Assembly: GCA_020026225.1 (NCBI GenBank) | Contig: JAHHQU010000012.1 | Location: forward strand, 1-46,018 | DNA: 46,018 bases | Direction: 5' to 3' | Source: Phocaeicola sp. | GTDB lineage: Bacteria; Bacteroidota; Bacteroidia; Bacteroidales; Bacteroidaceae | Shown: in pieces, positions 32,258-41,926 of the stretch | Numbering within the stretch: position 1 is the stretch's first letter | Layout: each line of letters begins with the position of its first letter | The notes under the pieces: generated by a model | Told to the model about the DNA's origin: nothing | The model's database searches: none | Seen by the model: only the letters and a program-made list of their open reading frames with translations | Program-made: the position numbers and the translations under genes

Positions 32258-34813
32258 ATGAAAAGATTCGGAAATCGCTTTCTGAACATTGTACTTGTAA
32301 TGGGACTTGTTGGGATAGCTGCCTTCGTCTGCCATTACTATTTCACGTATTGGCAAACGACTGCTGTTGCTTCCCAAAATGAAGAAGCCCTTGAGCTTCC
32401 ACCGGGACATCCGGAAATTGCCCATAACAAAAACCTAAAGTTTCCTGCAGAAGGGAAATATTGTTTGACTTGTCATCAGGGGATTGAGCCGACGAGACCG
32501 CTCGACTCTAAAATGATGAAAGAAATCCTTGAGAAGGGAGCCCAACTGGGCGACCCGAATGGTTGCGTTGTGTGCCACGGAGGTAATCCGATGGAAACCG
32601 TTGATAAGGACAAGGCCCATCGTGGAGTTCCTAAAGGAAGTAAATTGGCAGCCTTCACTCCTGTTCCTGGAGCTTTGCAAGTCAATGAGAATACCTGTGG
32701 TCTGTGTCACTCCGACCACACTTATAATGTGCACCGTTCGCTGATGAATACCGATGCCGGTAAGATGAAGGCCATCACATGGAGCTTCGGAATCGGTACG
32801 GAAAACAAGGACCATATTTATGCCGACCATGATACGGACGATCCTGATGGAAGCACTCCTCGCTTTGGTACTGAACGCTACAAAGCATACATGAAGGAAA
32901 TGGCCGCTTCTTTCCCTGGACAATATCCTTCGTCACTGAAGCAGGTGCCGGAAGTTGCTCATGAAAAACTGGAAAATCTGCCGGCTCATGCCGCTTTCAC
33001 TTACCTGAGAAATTGTAATGCCTGTCATTTGAGCGGAAAAGGTTATCAAGATCGAGGCCACTTCAGAGGAATGGGTTGTGCCGCTTGTCACAGTGTCTAT
33101 TCAAATGAAGGTTTCTATGAGGGAGGTGACCCTTCTATCGACAAGACACATGCCGGACATCTTTTTGTACATGCCATGCAAGGAAGCCGCAAATCCAGCA
33201 TCACTGTCAATGGAAAAACGATTTCAGGTGTACAGGTATCCACTTGTGCAGCTTGCCACGCAGCAGGACGCCGTATCGGCCATTCATACCAAGGACTGAT
33301 GGCTCTAGGACACAGTGATAAACGAGGTCCTTTTGATGAAAATGCCATGCCTCAGCAAACGAATGCTGGTTACGTATTCAAGTATATCCACAATGACGCA
33401 CACCACCGTATCTTAAAAGACGGAAAGATGGTTACAGGCTTGCTTTGTCAGGACTGCCATACAACGAATGCCATGCACGGAAACGGTAATATCGGTTCAA
33501 CGACATTGGCTACCATCGAAATTGAATGTGCCGACTGCCATGGAACTGCCACCCATTATCCATGGGAACTGCCTTTAGGTTATGGCGATGAATTTGGCAA
33601 GAAATTGGACATGACATTGGCTCGTGGCGTTGCAGAAGAGCCACTGGAGGTCACTCAGAAGTTCGGTATTGTCTATCCGAAAGAAAATGGATACATCCTT
33701 TCTTCACGTGGAAATCCATTGGGTAATGTCATCCGTAGAGGCAATAAAGTTATCGTACATTCTGACGGCGGATACGATTTTGAAGTTCCGGTATTGAAGA
33801 ATCTGAACGAAACTGACGAATGGAAGAATCCTGCTAAAGCAAAAACGGCAATGGTCAGTGTAGCGAAACACATGGAAAAACTGGAATGCTATGCTTGCCA
33901 CTCTACTTGGACTCCTCAATACTATGGCTACAAATTCGTCATCGACTACAGTAAGAAATCAATCGACTGGTTGAATTCTGCTGAAGAATTCGGTAAAGAC
34001 GGACGCACAGCAGACTATCACCACAAATACGTGATGCAACAAGGAGCTGCTACTTTAGGCGACTATAGTCATGTTCGTTGGGAGAATCCTCCATTAGGTA
34101 TCAACGGAGAAGGTCGTGTATCTCCTGTTACCGGAGTTATACAGACCGTAAGTACCATCATCGATGAAAACGGAAAGGTCATCGACTGGAACCGAGTTGC
34201 CAAGACAAAGGATGGATACAATGCCATGGAATTGGCTCCAGTACAGCCGCATACAGTTTCTCTGGAATCACGCGACTGTGCCGACTGCCACGGAAACTCG
34301 GTAGCCATGGGATATGGTACAAACTTTGGAAAGTATGATTCCATCCCGTCAACTACCCGCTATGCCGACTTGGTAAGCACTGAAGGAGAAAACGTCAGCT
34401 CATTCACCAAAGCTCAGATTGCAGCCATTAAAGGATTGCACGGAGATTTCGTACAAATATTGAACAGCGAAGGGAAACAGGTACAAACGCTGGACTCTCA
34501 CTGGCCTACTTCCATGCCGCTTACTCAGGAGCAGCGTGACGTACTGGCACGTGGAGGTACTTGTTTGGCTTGTCATAGAGACATACCTGACGGTGCTATT
34601 CCTATCCGTATGTTGGGTAAGATTGCAGAAGTGGCCAACCTCAGCTTCGCTTCTGAAGAGGCACACGGAAAACTACTTAGAGAAAACAACTTACTCACCT
34701 CTTGGGTGAAAGCCGGCGGTATCGTAGCTTTGTTGCTGATGATTCCAGTAGGTATTGTGGCTTTCATAAAGAGAAAAAAGATTTTTGAAATAATCAAACG
34801 TTTGAAAGCATGA
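32258..34813 (+). CDS. 11-heme membrane-anchored cytochrome c
   Basis: 851-residue multiheme cytochrome c. Eleven CXXCH sites are present (His at 73, 107, 151, 257, 278, 334, 401, 428, 548, 678, 773), with no CXXCK site. An N-terminal membrane anchor lies at about 8-28 and a second one at about 818-837 followed by a basic cytoplasmic tail, so the haem domain should face the periplasm. Between the eighth and ninth haems is a 115-residue haem-free domain, and between the ninth and tenth one of about 125. The fold relates broadly to the NrfA/HAO/c554-type multiheme group, but I cannot identify the reaction. The ATG at 32258 follows the promoter and starts the anchor. It overlaps the ccsBA gene by four bases, implying a dedicated maturation partner. 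Confidence 0.88.
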   Translation: MKRFGNRFLNIVLVMGLVGIAAFVCHYYFTYWQTTAVASQNEEALELPPGHPEIAHNKNLKFPAEGKYCLTCHQGIEPTRPLDSKMMKEILEKGAQLGDPNGCVVCHGGNPMETVDKDKAHRGVPKGSKLAAFTPVPGALQVNENTCGLCHSDHTYNVHRSLMNTDAGKMKAITWSFGIGTENKDHIYADHDTDDPDGSTPRFGTERYKAYMKEMAASFPGQYPSSLKQVPEVAHEKLENLPAHAAFTYLRNCNACHLSGKGYQDRGHFRGMGCAACHSVYSNEGFYEGGDPSIDKTHAGHLFVHAMQGSRKSSITVNGKTISGVQVSTCAACHAAGRRIGHSYQGLMALGHSDKRGPFDENAMPQQTNAGYVFKYIHNDAHHRILKDGKMVTGLLCQDCHTTNAMHGNGNIGSTTLATIEIECADCHGTATHYPWELPLGYGDEFGKKLDMTLARGVAEEPLEVTQKFGIVYPKENGYILSSRGNPLGNVIRRGNKVIVHSDGGYDFEVPVLKNLNETDEWKNPAKAKTAMVSVAKHMEKLECYACHSTWTPQYYGYKFVIDYSKKSIDWLNSAEEFGKDGRTADYHHKYVMQQGAATLGDYSHVRWENPPLGINGEGRVSPVTGVIQTVSTIIDENGKVIDWNRVAKTKDGYNAMELAPVQPHTVSLESRDCADCHGNSVAMGYGTNFGKYDSIPSTTRYADLVSTEGENVSSFTKAQIAAIKGLHGDFVQILNSEGKQVQTLDSHWPTSMPLTQEQRDVLARGGTCLACHRDIPDGAIPIRMLGKIAEVANLSFASEEAHGKLLRENNLLTSWVKAGGIVALLLMIPVGIVAFIKRKKIFEIIKRLKA

Positions 34814-37212
34814 AAGAAAAATTGATCGGTTTCTTATCGTCGTATCGTGCCACGATAATCTTACTGACCATCTATGCTGTACTTATGGCTATAGCTACCT
34901 TTGTAGAGAAGGAATATGATACACAGGTAGCTAAAGCCCTGATATATTATTCTCCCCTATTTATTCTTCTTCATCTCTTGATGGTACTCAACTGTATAGG
35001 CATTACCATCAAGAGGAAGTTGTTTGCCCTCGGCAAATGGGGATATGTACTGGTCCATCTTGCCTTTATCATTATCTTGGGAGGAGCTATGCTCACCCAC
35101 CTGATCAGTGAAGAAGGTATGCTCCATTTAAGAGAAGGAGAAAAGAACAATATCTTGCTGGTGAAAGATGGAAATACGCATACAGAACGTCAACTGCCGT
35201 TTGAAGTGGAACTTCTGGATTTCAAGCTGACTCGTTACCCGGGATCTCAAAGCCCTTCAGCCTATGAGAGTCTACTGAGAATTCATGTAGACGGCCGCAG
35301 TTTTGAACATTTGGTCTACATGAACCATGTACTGGACTTGAAAGGATACCGCTTCTTCCAGGCTTCCTACGACCCAGATGAACTGGGAAGCATCCTGTCT
35401 GTAAGCTACGATGTAGCGGGTCGACGGGTTACGTATACAGGCTACGTTCTTTTGTTTATAGGATTGTTCGGCTGCATTTTGGGAAAAGGTTCCCATTTCC
35501 GCCGCCTCAGCAAACAATTGAAGAAGTTAAGCTATGTCTTACTGGCCGTATGTCTTTGGAGTGGTATGCCGACATCGGTACAGGCCATCAACATTCTGGA
35601 AGCTCATGCCGAAAAATTCGGCAACTTGCCGATGCAAGACCTACATGGACGTATTCTTCCTATCAACACATTTGCTTCTGAAATCGTTAGAAAGTTGCAC
35701 TTGAAAGAAGTCATCAACGACCTGTCAGAAGACCAACTTTTGCTGAACTTGTTTGTGGAACCGTCCGTATGGGCAAATACCCCATTGATTCTTGTTGAAG
35801 AAGCTGACGTTCGTACACAGTATACTCAAGGAAAGGAAATCATCTCTTACCGTGATGCTTTCAATGAAAAAGGCAATTATCGTTATGGAGCTGAAGTAGA
35901 AAGTGCTTACCAAAAGAATCCAGCACTCCGGTCACGTTTAGATAAGGAACTACTGAAATTGGACGAGAAGGTGAATCTTCTTCACCAACTCTTCAACTTC
36001 CAGCTGATCCGTATCTTCCCGGTTCCTAATGATTCCATCAGCCATCATTGGCTGGCTGCCGGCGATGAGCATACCCAACTGACTCAAGCGGAATCGTTGG
36101 AAGTCTTGAAACTTTTCAACAACTACCGAAGTGAAGTACTCAACGCTGCCAATACAGGAGATTGGACTCTGGCTGACAAGGCATTAGAAGCTATTCAAGA
36201 CTACCAGAACTCCCACCTCTCAAGGTTGGTTATCAACAAGAAAGTCTTGGAAGCAGAAGTCAGCTATAACCGTATGAACTTGCTTCCTACTTGTCGGAAA
36301 ATCTACCTGATCTTAGGAGGTATCCTGCTTGTTCTTTCTTTCTTGAGTTGGTTCAAGACAGAGGTAAAGAAAGCGGAGAAGACAGTCAAACTGATTCTGA
36401 CAGTAGGAGTTGCAGCCGGCTTTATCTGCCATACATATTGTATCGGTCTACGAGGCTACATCTCGGGACATGCTCCTTGGAGTAACTCGTATGAAACGAT
36501 GGTATTCCTTTCATGGGCCAGTGTCCTGGGCGGATTCTGCTTTGCAAAAAGGAACTTCACGGCCTTTTCTCTATCGGTGCTATTTGGAGGGGTAGTTCTC
36601 TTTGTTTCTGGTCTTAACAGGATGGATCCGGAAATTACTCCGCTGGTTCCAGTCTTGAAATCACCTTGGCTCATGTTCCACGTAGCTACCTTAATGATGG
36701 CTTACGGTTTCTTGGGAATCGGCTGCATGATTTCAACAACCAACCTGATTGCTGCTGCTTTCATGACACCTTCTAACAAAGACCGTATTTCCAAACGCAT
36801 TCTCGGACTCTCTATCGTCAGTGAGCTTTCTTTGATTATCGGATTGGCTCTGATGACCGTAGGTATTTTCTTAGGAGCCGTTTGGGCTAATGAATCTTGG
36901 GGGCGTTATTGGAGTTGGGACCCGAAAGAGACTTGGGCCTTGATCACGGCTGTGGTCTATGCCATTGTTCTTCATTTGCGTTGGTTTGAAAAGAAGCCCA
37001 ACTTGCTACGTTTCAACCTGCTTACGCAATGGGCCTTCTTATCCGTTTTAATGACTTATTTCGGAGTGAACTATTTATTAAGCGGTATGCACTCCTATGG
37101 AAATACCAGTGGACTTGCAGGACTCCCTCTATGGGTGTATGGAGCTATCCTCGTTTTCTTCATCGCTCCAGGATGCATCGCTGCTATCCGACAAAAACAG
37201 ATAATGAAATAA
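34810..37212 (+). CDS. ccsBA: Fused ResB-CcsA cytochrome c haem ligase (System II)
   Basis: 800-residue integral membrane protein that exports haem and attaches it to CXXCH apocytochromes on the periplasmic side. The N-terminal ResB/CcsB part has four membrane helices (about 10-30, 45-65, 75-97, 218-238) and a soluble segment. A large periplasmic domain follows (about 255-495), then the CcsA part with eight helices and the WWD haem-binding motif WGRYWSWDPKETW (about 697-709). Candidate haem-ligating histidines lie in HLAFIII, HVATLMM and MHSYG. It starts inside the stop of the 11-heme cytochrome gene (ATGA), which couples the two. Fused CcsBA proteins occur in Wolinella, Helicobacter and Bacteroides. 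Confidence 0.92.
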   Translation: MKEKLIGFLSSYRATIILLTIYAVLMAIATFVEKEYDTQVAKALIYYSPLFILLHLLMVLNCIGITIKRKLFALGKWGYVLVHLAFIIILGGAMLTHLISEEGMLHLREGEKNNILLVKDGNTHTERQLPFEVELLDFKLTRYPGSQSPSAYESLLRIHVDGRSFEHLVYMNHVLDLKGYRFFQASYDPDELGSILSVSYDVAGRRVTYTGYVLLFIGLFGCILGKGSHFRRLSKQLKKLSYVLLAVCLWSGMPTSVQAINILEAHAEKFGNLPMQDLHGRILPINTFASEIVRKLHLKEVINDLSEDQLLLNLFVEPSVWANTPLILVEEADVRTQYTQGKEIISYRDAFNEKGNYRYGAEVESAYQKNPALRSRLDKELLKLDEKVNLLHQLFNFQLIRIFPVPNDSISHHWLAAGDEHTQLTQAESLEVLKLFNNYRSEVLNAANTGDWTLADKALEAIQDYQNSHLSRLVINKKVLEAEVSYNRMNLLPTCRKIYLILGGILLVLSFLSWFKTEVKKAEKTVKLILTVGVAAGFICHTYCIGLRGYISGHAPWSNSYETMVFLSWASVLGGFCFAKRNFTAFSLSVLFGGVVLFVSGLNRMDPEITPLVPVLKSPWLMFHVATLMMAYGFLGIGCMISTTNLIAAAFMTPSNKDRISKRILGLSIVSELSLIIGLALMTVGIFLGAVWANESWGRYWSWDPKETWALITAVVYAIVLHLRWFEKKPNLLRFNLLTQWAFLSVLMTYFGVNYLLSGMHSYGNTSGLAGLPLWVYGAILVFFIAPGCIAAIRQKQIMK

Positions 37213-37233
37213 ATCATCTTCTCTTTATTTATT

Positions 37234-37274
37234 AAGGTGTGGAACCAATTTGCATTGGTTCCACACCTTTTTTT
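37234..37274 (+). terminator. Terminator of the cytochrome-ccsBA operon
   Basis: Perfect 16-bp stem (37234-37249 / 37254-37269), TTGC loop, followed by T5. Begins 22 nt after the ccsBA stop. Confidence 0.95.
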
Positions 37275-37487
37275 ATCTTCTTCATTCAAGCAAGCCGTAT
37301 CGCTGTTGTTAGAAGGTTCTCCAGCAGGTATCAAAGAAGGGCGTTAAAGGGGGAGACAGCGACTTTATTGTCGCAATCGATATGACCTTCACTACCATAA
37401 AAAAACAAGCGACAAGGCCTTATAGGCATCAATAAGGAACATTCCCTAATACCAGCTCCCCACGTATCGCCAATCAGGTAAAAGCAT
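37275..37487. other. Intergenic remainder ccsBA - rpoC
   Basis: About 210 bp between the two terminators of convergent operons. Only small local repeats are seen (GCGAC/GTCGC near 37357-37372). No gene or promoter recognised. Confidence 0.5.
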
Positions 37488-37547
37488 AAAAAAAACGAGT
37501 AACAAGGAAGGTTGCCCTTTCGGGCTTACCTTTCCATGTTACTCGTT
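37488..37547 (-). terminator. Long terminator hairpin of the rpoBC operon
   Basis: On the minus strand a stem of up to about 22 bp: outer arms 37494-37504 / 37537-37547, then GGAAGGT/ACCTTTCC with one bulge and GCCC/GGGC around a TTTC loop. A run of T (A at 37488-37495 on plus) follows. Lies 38 nt after the rpoC stop. Confidence 0.9.
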
Positions 37548-37584
37548 AATAAAGTTCTATTGTTTCGAAATAGAAAGCCGAGGC

Positions 37585-40500
37585 TTAATCTACTTCAGAA
37601 TAGTCCAACACATTCTTACGATTTGCAGCCATACGTTCATATTCTTCTTTTGAACCAACTACAATCTTATCGAATTCACGAAGTCCTGTACCTGCAGGAA
37701 TCAAATGACCGCAGATTACATTTTCCTTCATACCTTCCAAGCGGTCTACCTTACCGTTGATAGCAGCTTCGTTCAATACCTTAGTTGTTTCCTGGAAGGA
37801 AGCAGCTGACATAAAGCTTGAAGTCTGCAATGCAGCACGGGTAATACCCTGAAGGATCTGACTTGATGTAGCAGGAACTGCATCACGTACTTCAACCGGT
37901 CTCAAGTCACGGCGTTTCAACATACTGTTTTCATCACGCAACTTACGAGCTGTTACAATCTGACCTGGCTGCAAGTTCTGTGAATCACCGGCATCCACTA
38001 CTACCTTCTTGCCCCAGATACGATCGTTCTCTTCGTTAAAGTCGAGACGGTCAACAATCTGCTGTTCCAAGAAGCGAGTATCACCAGCTTCGTTGATTTG
38101 TACCTTACGCATCATCTGACGAACGATAATTTCAAAGTGCTTATCGTTAATCTTCACACCCTGCAAACGGTAAACGTCCTGAATTTCGTTCACGATATAT
38201 TCCTGAACGGCTGTAGGACCCTTAATAGCAAGGATGTCGGCCGGTGTAATGGCACCGTCAGACAACGGAGTACCAGCACGTACGTAGTCATTTTCCTGAA
38301 CAAGGATCTGCTTAGACAACGCTACCAAATACTTGCGAACATCGCCAGTCTTAGAAGTAACGATGATTTCACGGTTACCACGCTTAATCTTACCCATTGA
38401 AACCTCACCGTCAATTTCAGAAACGACAGCAGGATTTGATGGATTACGAGCTTCAAACAACTCAGTTACACGTGGCAAACCACCGGTGATATCGCCCGCC
38501 TTACCTACGGCACGCGGAATCTTAACCAAAATATCACCAGACTTAACAGTCTGCTTGTCTTCTACAACAACGTGACCACCTACCGGCAAGTTGTATGTAC
38601 GAATGATACCACCATTTTCATCCAAAATGTGCAATGATGGAATCTTGTTCTTATCCTTAGATTCGGTAATGATGATTTCACGCAAACCAGTAGCTTCATC
38701 CGATTCCACCTTATAAGTTACATTTTCAATAACTGATTCGAAATCAACCTTACCGGCAGCTTCTGTAACGATAACGGCGTTGAACGGGTCCCACTTAGCA
38801 ATAAGCTTGCCTTTTTCAACTGTTTCACCGTCTGAAGCATATAATTTAGAACCGTAAGGAACGTTGTGGTTAGAAAGAACGATACCAGTGTTAGGATCGA
38901 TAAAGCGCAATTCAGCCAAACGACCAACAACAATCTTAACAGGTTCGCCTGTTTCTTCTACAGCGTCTACAGTACGAAGTTCTTCAAATTCCAAACGAGC
39001 GTCATTCTTAGCAACGATGCTTGCATTAGCAGCCATGTTACCAGCGATACCACCGGCGTGGAATGTACGAAGTGTCAACTGAGTACCCGGTTCACCGATA
39101 GACTGAGCAGCGATAACACCGACAGCTTCACCCTTCTGAACCATACGGCTTGTAGCCAAGTTACGACCGTAACATTTAGCACAAACACCCTTCTTAGATT
39201 CACAAGTCAATACTGAACGAATTTCAACGCTTTCAATCGGAGAGTTTTCAATGGCTTCTGCAATAGGTTCTGTAATTTCTTCACCAGCAGCAACCAGCAA
39301 TTCACCAGTTGTAGGATGGATTACATCATGTACAGAAACACGACCCAAGATACGTTCATATAATGTAGCGATAACTTCATCGTTGTTCTTCAATGCTGTA
39401 CATACCAAACCACGCAATGTACCACAGTCTTCTTCGTTGATGATCACATCGTGAGAAACGTCAACCAAACGACGAGTCAAATATCCGGCATCGGCTGTCT
39501 TCAACGCGGTATCGGCAAGACCCTTACGAGCACCGTGGGTAGAGATAAAGTACTCCAACACCGACAAACCTTCCTTAAAGTTAGAAAGGATAGGGTTTTC
39601 AATAATCTGAGCACCTTCTGCACCGGCTTTCTGCGGTTTAGCCATCAAACCACGCATACCAGACAACTGACGGATCTGTTCTTTAGAACCACGGGCACCA
39701 GAGTCAAGCATCATAAATACTGAGTTGAAGCCTTGGTCGTCGTTCTTAATTGTCTTGTACAATACGTCAGACAAGTCACTGTTTACGTGAGTCCAAGTAT
39801 CGATAACCTGGTTGTAACGTTCGTTGTCAGTGATGAAACCCATGTTATAGTTCATCATGATCTGCTCAACTTCTTCGTGACCACGTTTAACGAGTTCTTC
39901 TTTTTCTTTCGGGATGATGATATCACCCAAGTTGAATGACAAACCACCTTCGTATGCCTTACGGTAACCCAAGTTCTTGATTCCATCAAGGAAGTCACAA
40001 GCACGAGCTACACCGACAGTCTTAATAACATCACTGATGATGTCACGAAGTGATTTCTTAGAAATGATCTTATTGATATATCCACATTCTACAGGAACGA
40101 TTTCGTTAACAATAACACGTCCTACAGAAGTTTCCTTAATCATCTTGTCAACGATATTGCCGTTTTCGTCAAGGTCTTTAGCCACTACGCTGATGATAGC
40201 GTGGATATCTACCTTACCTTCGTTGTATGCAATAAGAGCTTCTTCTGGACCGTAGAAGATCAAGCCTTCACCCTTAGCACCCTTACGTAATTTAGTAATG
40301 TAGTAAAGACCCAATACCATATCCTGTGCAGGCACTGTGATAGGAGCACCGTTGGCAGGGTTCAAGATATTGTGTGACTGAAGCATCAATGTCTGAGCTT
40401 CCAAAACAGCTTCGTTGCTCAAAGGCAAGTGAACGGCCATCTGGTCACCATCGAAGTCGGCGTTGAACGCTGTACATGCCAATGGGTGCAACTGGATAGC

Positions 40501-41871
40501 TTTACCTTCAATCATCTTAGGCTGGAATGCCTGGATACCCAAACGGTGCAAGGTAGGGGCACGGTTCAACAATACCGGATGACCCTTCATTACATGTTCC
40601 AAGATATCCCAGATAACTGGTTCGCGGCGGTCTACAATCTTCTTTGCAGACTTCACGGTCTTAACGATACCACGTTCAATCAACTTACGGATGATGAACG
40701 GTTTGTAAAGTTCTGCAGCCATCAATTTTGGAATACCGCATTCACCCATCTTCAATTCAGGACCTACAACGATAACTGAACGAGCTGAGTAGTCAACACG
40801 TTTACCCAACAAGTTCTGACGGAAACGACCCTGCTTACCTTTCAAACTGTCAGAAAGTGACTTCAACGGACGGTTAGCATCTGTCTTCACAGCGCTAGAC
40901 TTACGTGAGTTGTCGAACAATGAGTCAACAGCTTCCTGCAACATACGTTTTTCATTACGCAAGATAACTTCAGGAGCTTTGATCTCAATCAATCTCTTCA
41001 GACGGTTGTTACGGATAATAACACGACGGTAAAGATCATTCAAGTCAGATGTTGCGAAACGGCCACCATCCAATGGCACCAACGGACGCAAATCAGGTGG
41101 AATAACCGGTACGTTACGTACAATCATCCATTCTGGCTTATTTCTTCCCTTAGAAGCACGGAACGATTCTACAACCTGCAAGCGTTTCAATGCTTCGTTC
41201 TTACGCTGCTGAGAAGAGTCGTTGTTTGCCTTGTGACGCAATTCGTATGACAAAGCGTCCAAATCCAAATCGCACAACAAATCGTAGATTGCTTCAGCAC
41301 CCATCTTAGCGATGAACTTGTTAGGATCTGAATCATCTAACAACTGGTTGTCTTTTGGAAGTGCATCAAGGATATCGAGGTATTCGCCTTCTTCAAGTAA
41401 ATCGAACTTGTTGATACCGTCTTCAGCCTTGATACCCGGCTGGATAACAACATAACGTTCGTAATAAATGATGGCATCAAGTTTCTTAGTTGGCAAACCG
41501 AGCAAATAACCAATTTTGTTAGGCAATGAACGGAAGTACCATATATGAGCTACCGGAACGACGAGCTGGATGTGACCGCTACGTTCACGGCGTACTTTCT
41601 TCTCAGTCACTTCTACACCACAACGGTCGCAGACAATACCTTTATAACGGATACGTTTGTATTTTCCGCAGTGACACTCATAATCCTTCACAGGACCGAA
41701 GATACGTTCGCAGAACAAGCCGTCACGTTCGGGCTTGTAGGTACGGTAATTGATGGTTTCAGGTTTCAAAACTTCACCATAAGAGTTTTCTAGAATTTCT
41801 TCTGGAGAAGCCAACCCAATAGTAATCTTTGAAAAATTACTCTTTATCTTAGTATCTTTTCTAAAAGCCAT
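37585..41871 (-). CDS. rpoC: DNA-directed RNA polymerase subunit beta'
   Basis: 1428-residue largest catalytic subunit of RNA polymerase. The N-terminal zinc ribbon uses C66, C68, C81 and C84; the metal-chelating active site is NADFDGDQM (470-478); the bridge-helix/trigger-loop region (GEPGTQLTLRTFHAGG) and the second zinc site (CESKKGVCAKCYG) are intact. A Bacteroidetes-length insertion lies in the C-terminal half. It follows rpoB by 55 nt with a GC-rich hairpin in the gap, and is the last gene of the operon before a long terminator. No in-frame lesion seen. Confidence 0.98.
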   Translation of the reverse strand: MAFRKDTKIKSNFSKITIGLASPEEILENSYGEVLKPETINYRTYKPERDGLFCERIFGPVKDYECHCGKYKRIRYKGIVCDRCGVEVTEKKVRRERSGHIQLVVPVAHIWYFRSLPNKIGYLLGLPTKKLDAIIYYERYVVIQPGIKAEDGINKFDLLEEGEYLDILDALPKDNQLLDDSDPNKFIAKMGAEAIYDLLCDLDLDALSYELRHKANNDSSQQRKNEALKRLQVVESFRASKGRNKPEWMIVRNVPVIPPDLRPLVPLDGGRFATSDLNDLYRRVIIRNNRLKRLIEIKAPEVILRNEKRMLQEAVDSLFDNSRKSSAVKTDANRPLKSLSDSLKGKQGRFRQNLLGKRVDYSARSVIVVGPELKMGECGIPKLMAAELYKPFIIRKLIERGIVKTVKSAKKIVDRREPVIWDILEHVMKGHPVLLNRAPTLHRLGIQAFQPKMIEGKAIQLHPLACTAFNADFDGDQMAVHLPLSNEAVLEAQTLMLQSHNILNPANGAPITVPAQDMVLGLYYITKLRKGAKGEGLIFYGPEEALIAYNEGKVDIHAIISVVAKDLDENGNIVDKMIKETSVGRVIVNEIVPVECGYINKIISKKSLRDIISDVIKTVGVARACDFLDGIKNLGYRKAYEGGLSFNLGDIIIPKEKEELVKRGHEEVEQIMMNYNMGFITDNERYNQVIDTWTHVNSDLSDVLYKTIKNDDQGFNSVFMMLDSGARGSKEQIRQLSGMRGLMAKPQKAGAEGAQIIENPILSNFKEGLSVLEYFISTHGARKGLADTALKTADAGYLTRRLVDVSHDVIINEEDCGTLRGLVCTALKNNDEVIATLYERILGRVSVHDVIHPTTGELLVAAGEEITEPIAEAIENSPIESVEIRSVLTCESKKGVCAKCYGRNLATSRMVQKGEAVGVIAAQSIGEPGTQLTLRTFHAGGIAGNMAANASIVAKNDARLEFEELRTVDAVEETGEPVKIVVGRLAELRFIDPNTGIVLSNHNVPYGSKLYASDGETVEKGKLIAKWDPFNAVIVTEAAGKVDFESVIENVTYKVESDEATGLREIIITESKDKNKIPSLHILDENGGIIRTYNLPVGGHVVVEDKQTVKSGDILVKIPRAVGKAGDITGGLPRVTELFEARNPSNPAVVSEIDGEVSMGKIKRGNREIIVTSKTGDVRKYLVALSKQILVQENDYVRAGTPLSDGAITPADILAIKGPTAVQEYIVNEIQDVYRLQGVKINDKHFEIIVRQMMRKVQINEAGDTRFLEQQIVDRLDFNEENDRIWGKKVVVDAGDSQNLQPGQIVTARKLRDENSMLKRRDLRPVEVRDAVPATSSQILQGITRAALQTSSFMSAASFQETTKVLNEAAINGKVDRLEGMKENVICGHLIPAGTGLREFDKIVVGSKEEYERMAANRKNVLDYSEVD

Positions 41872-41890
41872 ACTTTATGTATTTGTTGAC

Positions 41891-41910
41891 GGGGACGCGG
41901 GAACGTCCCC
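41891..41910 (-). other. GC-rich hairpin between rpoB and rpoC
   Basis: GGGGACG (41891-41897) and CGTCCCC (41904-41910) enclose CGGGAA. No T-run follows on the minus strand, so it is probably not a terminator; it may stabilise or mark a processing site in the rpoBC mRNA. Confidence 0.5.
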
Positions 41911-41926
41911 TATTGAATTATTTTAA

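Noticed and set aside
37330..37440. Possible decayed gene in the ccsBA-rpoC gap
   Set aside because: No frame longer than a few codons and no recognisable residue pattern.
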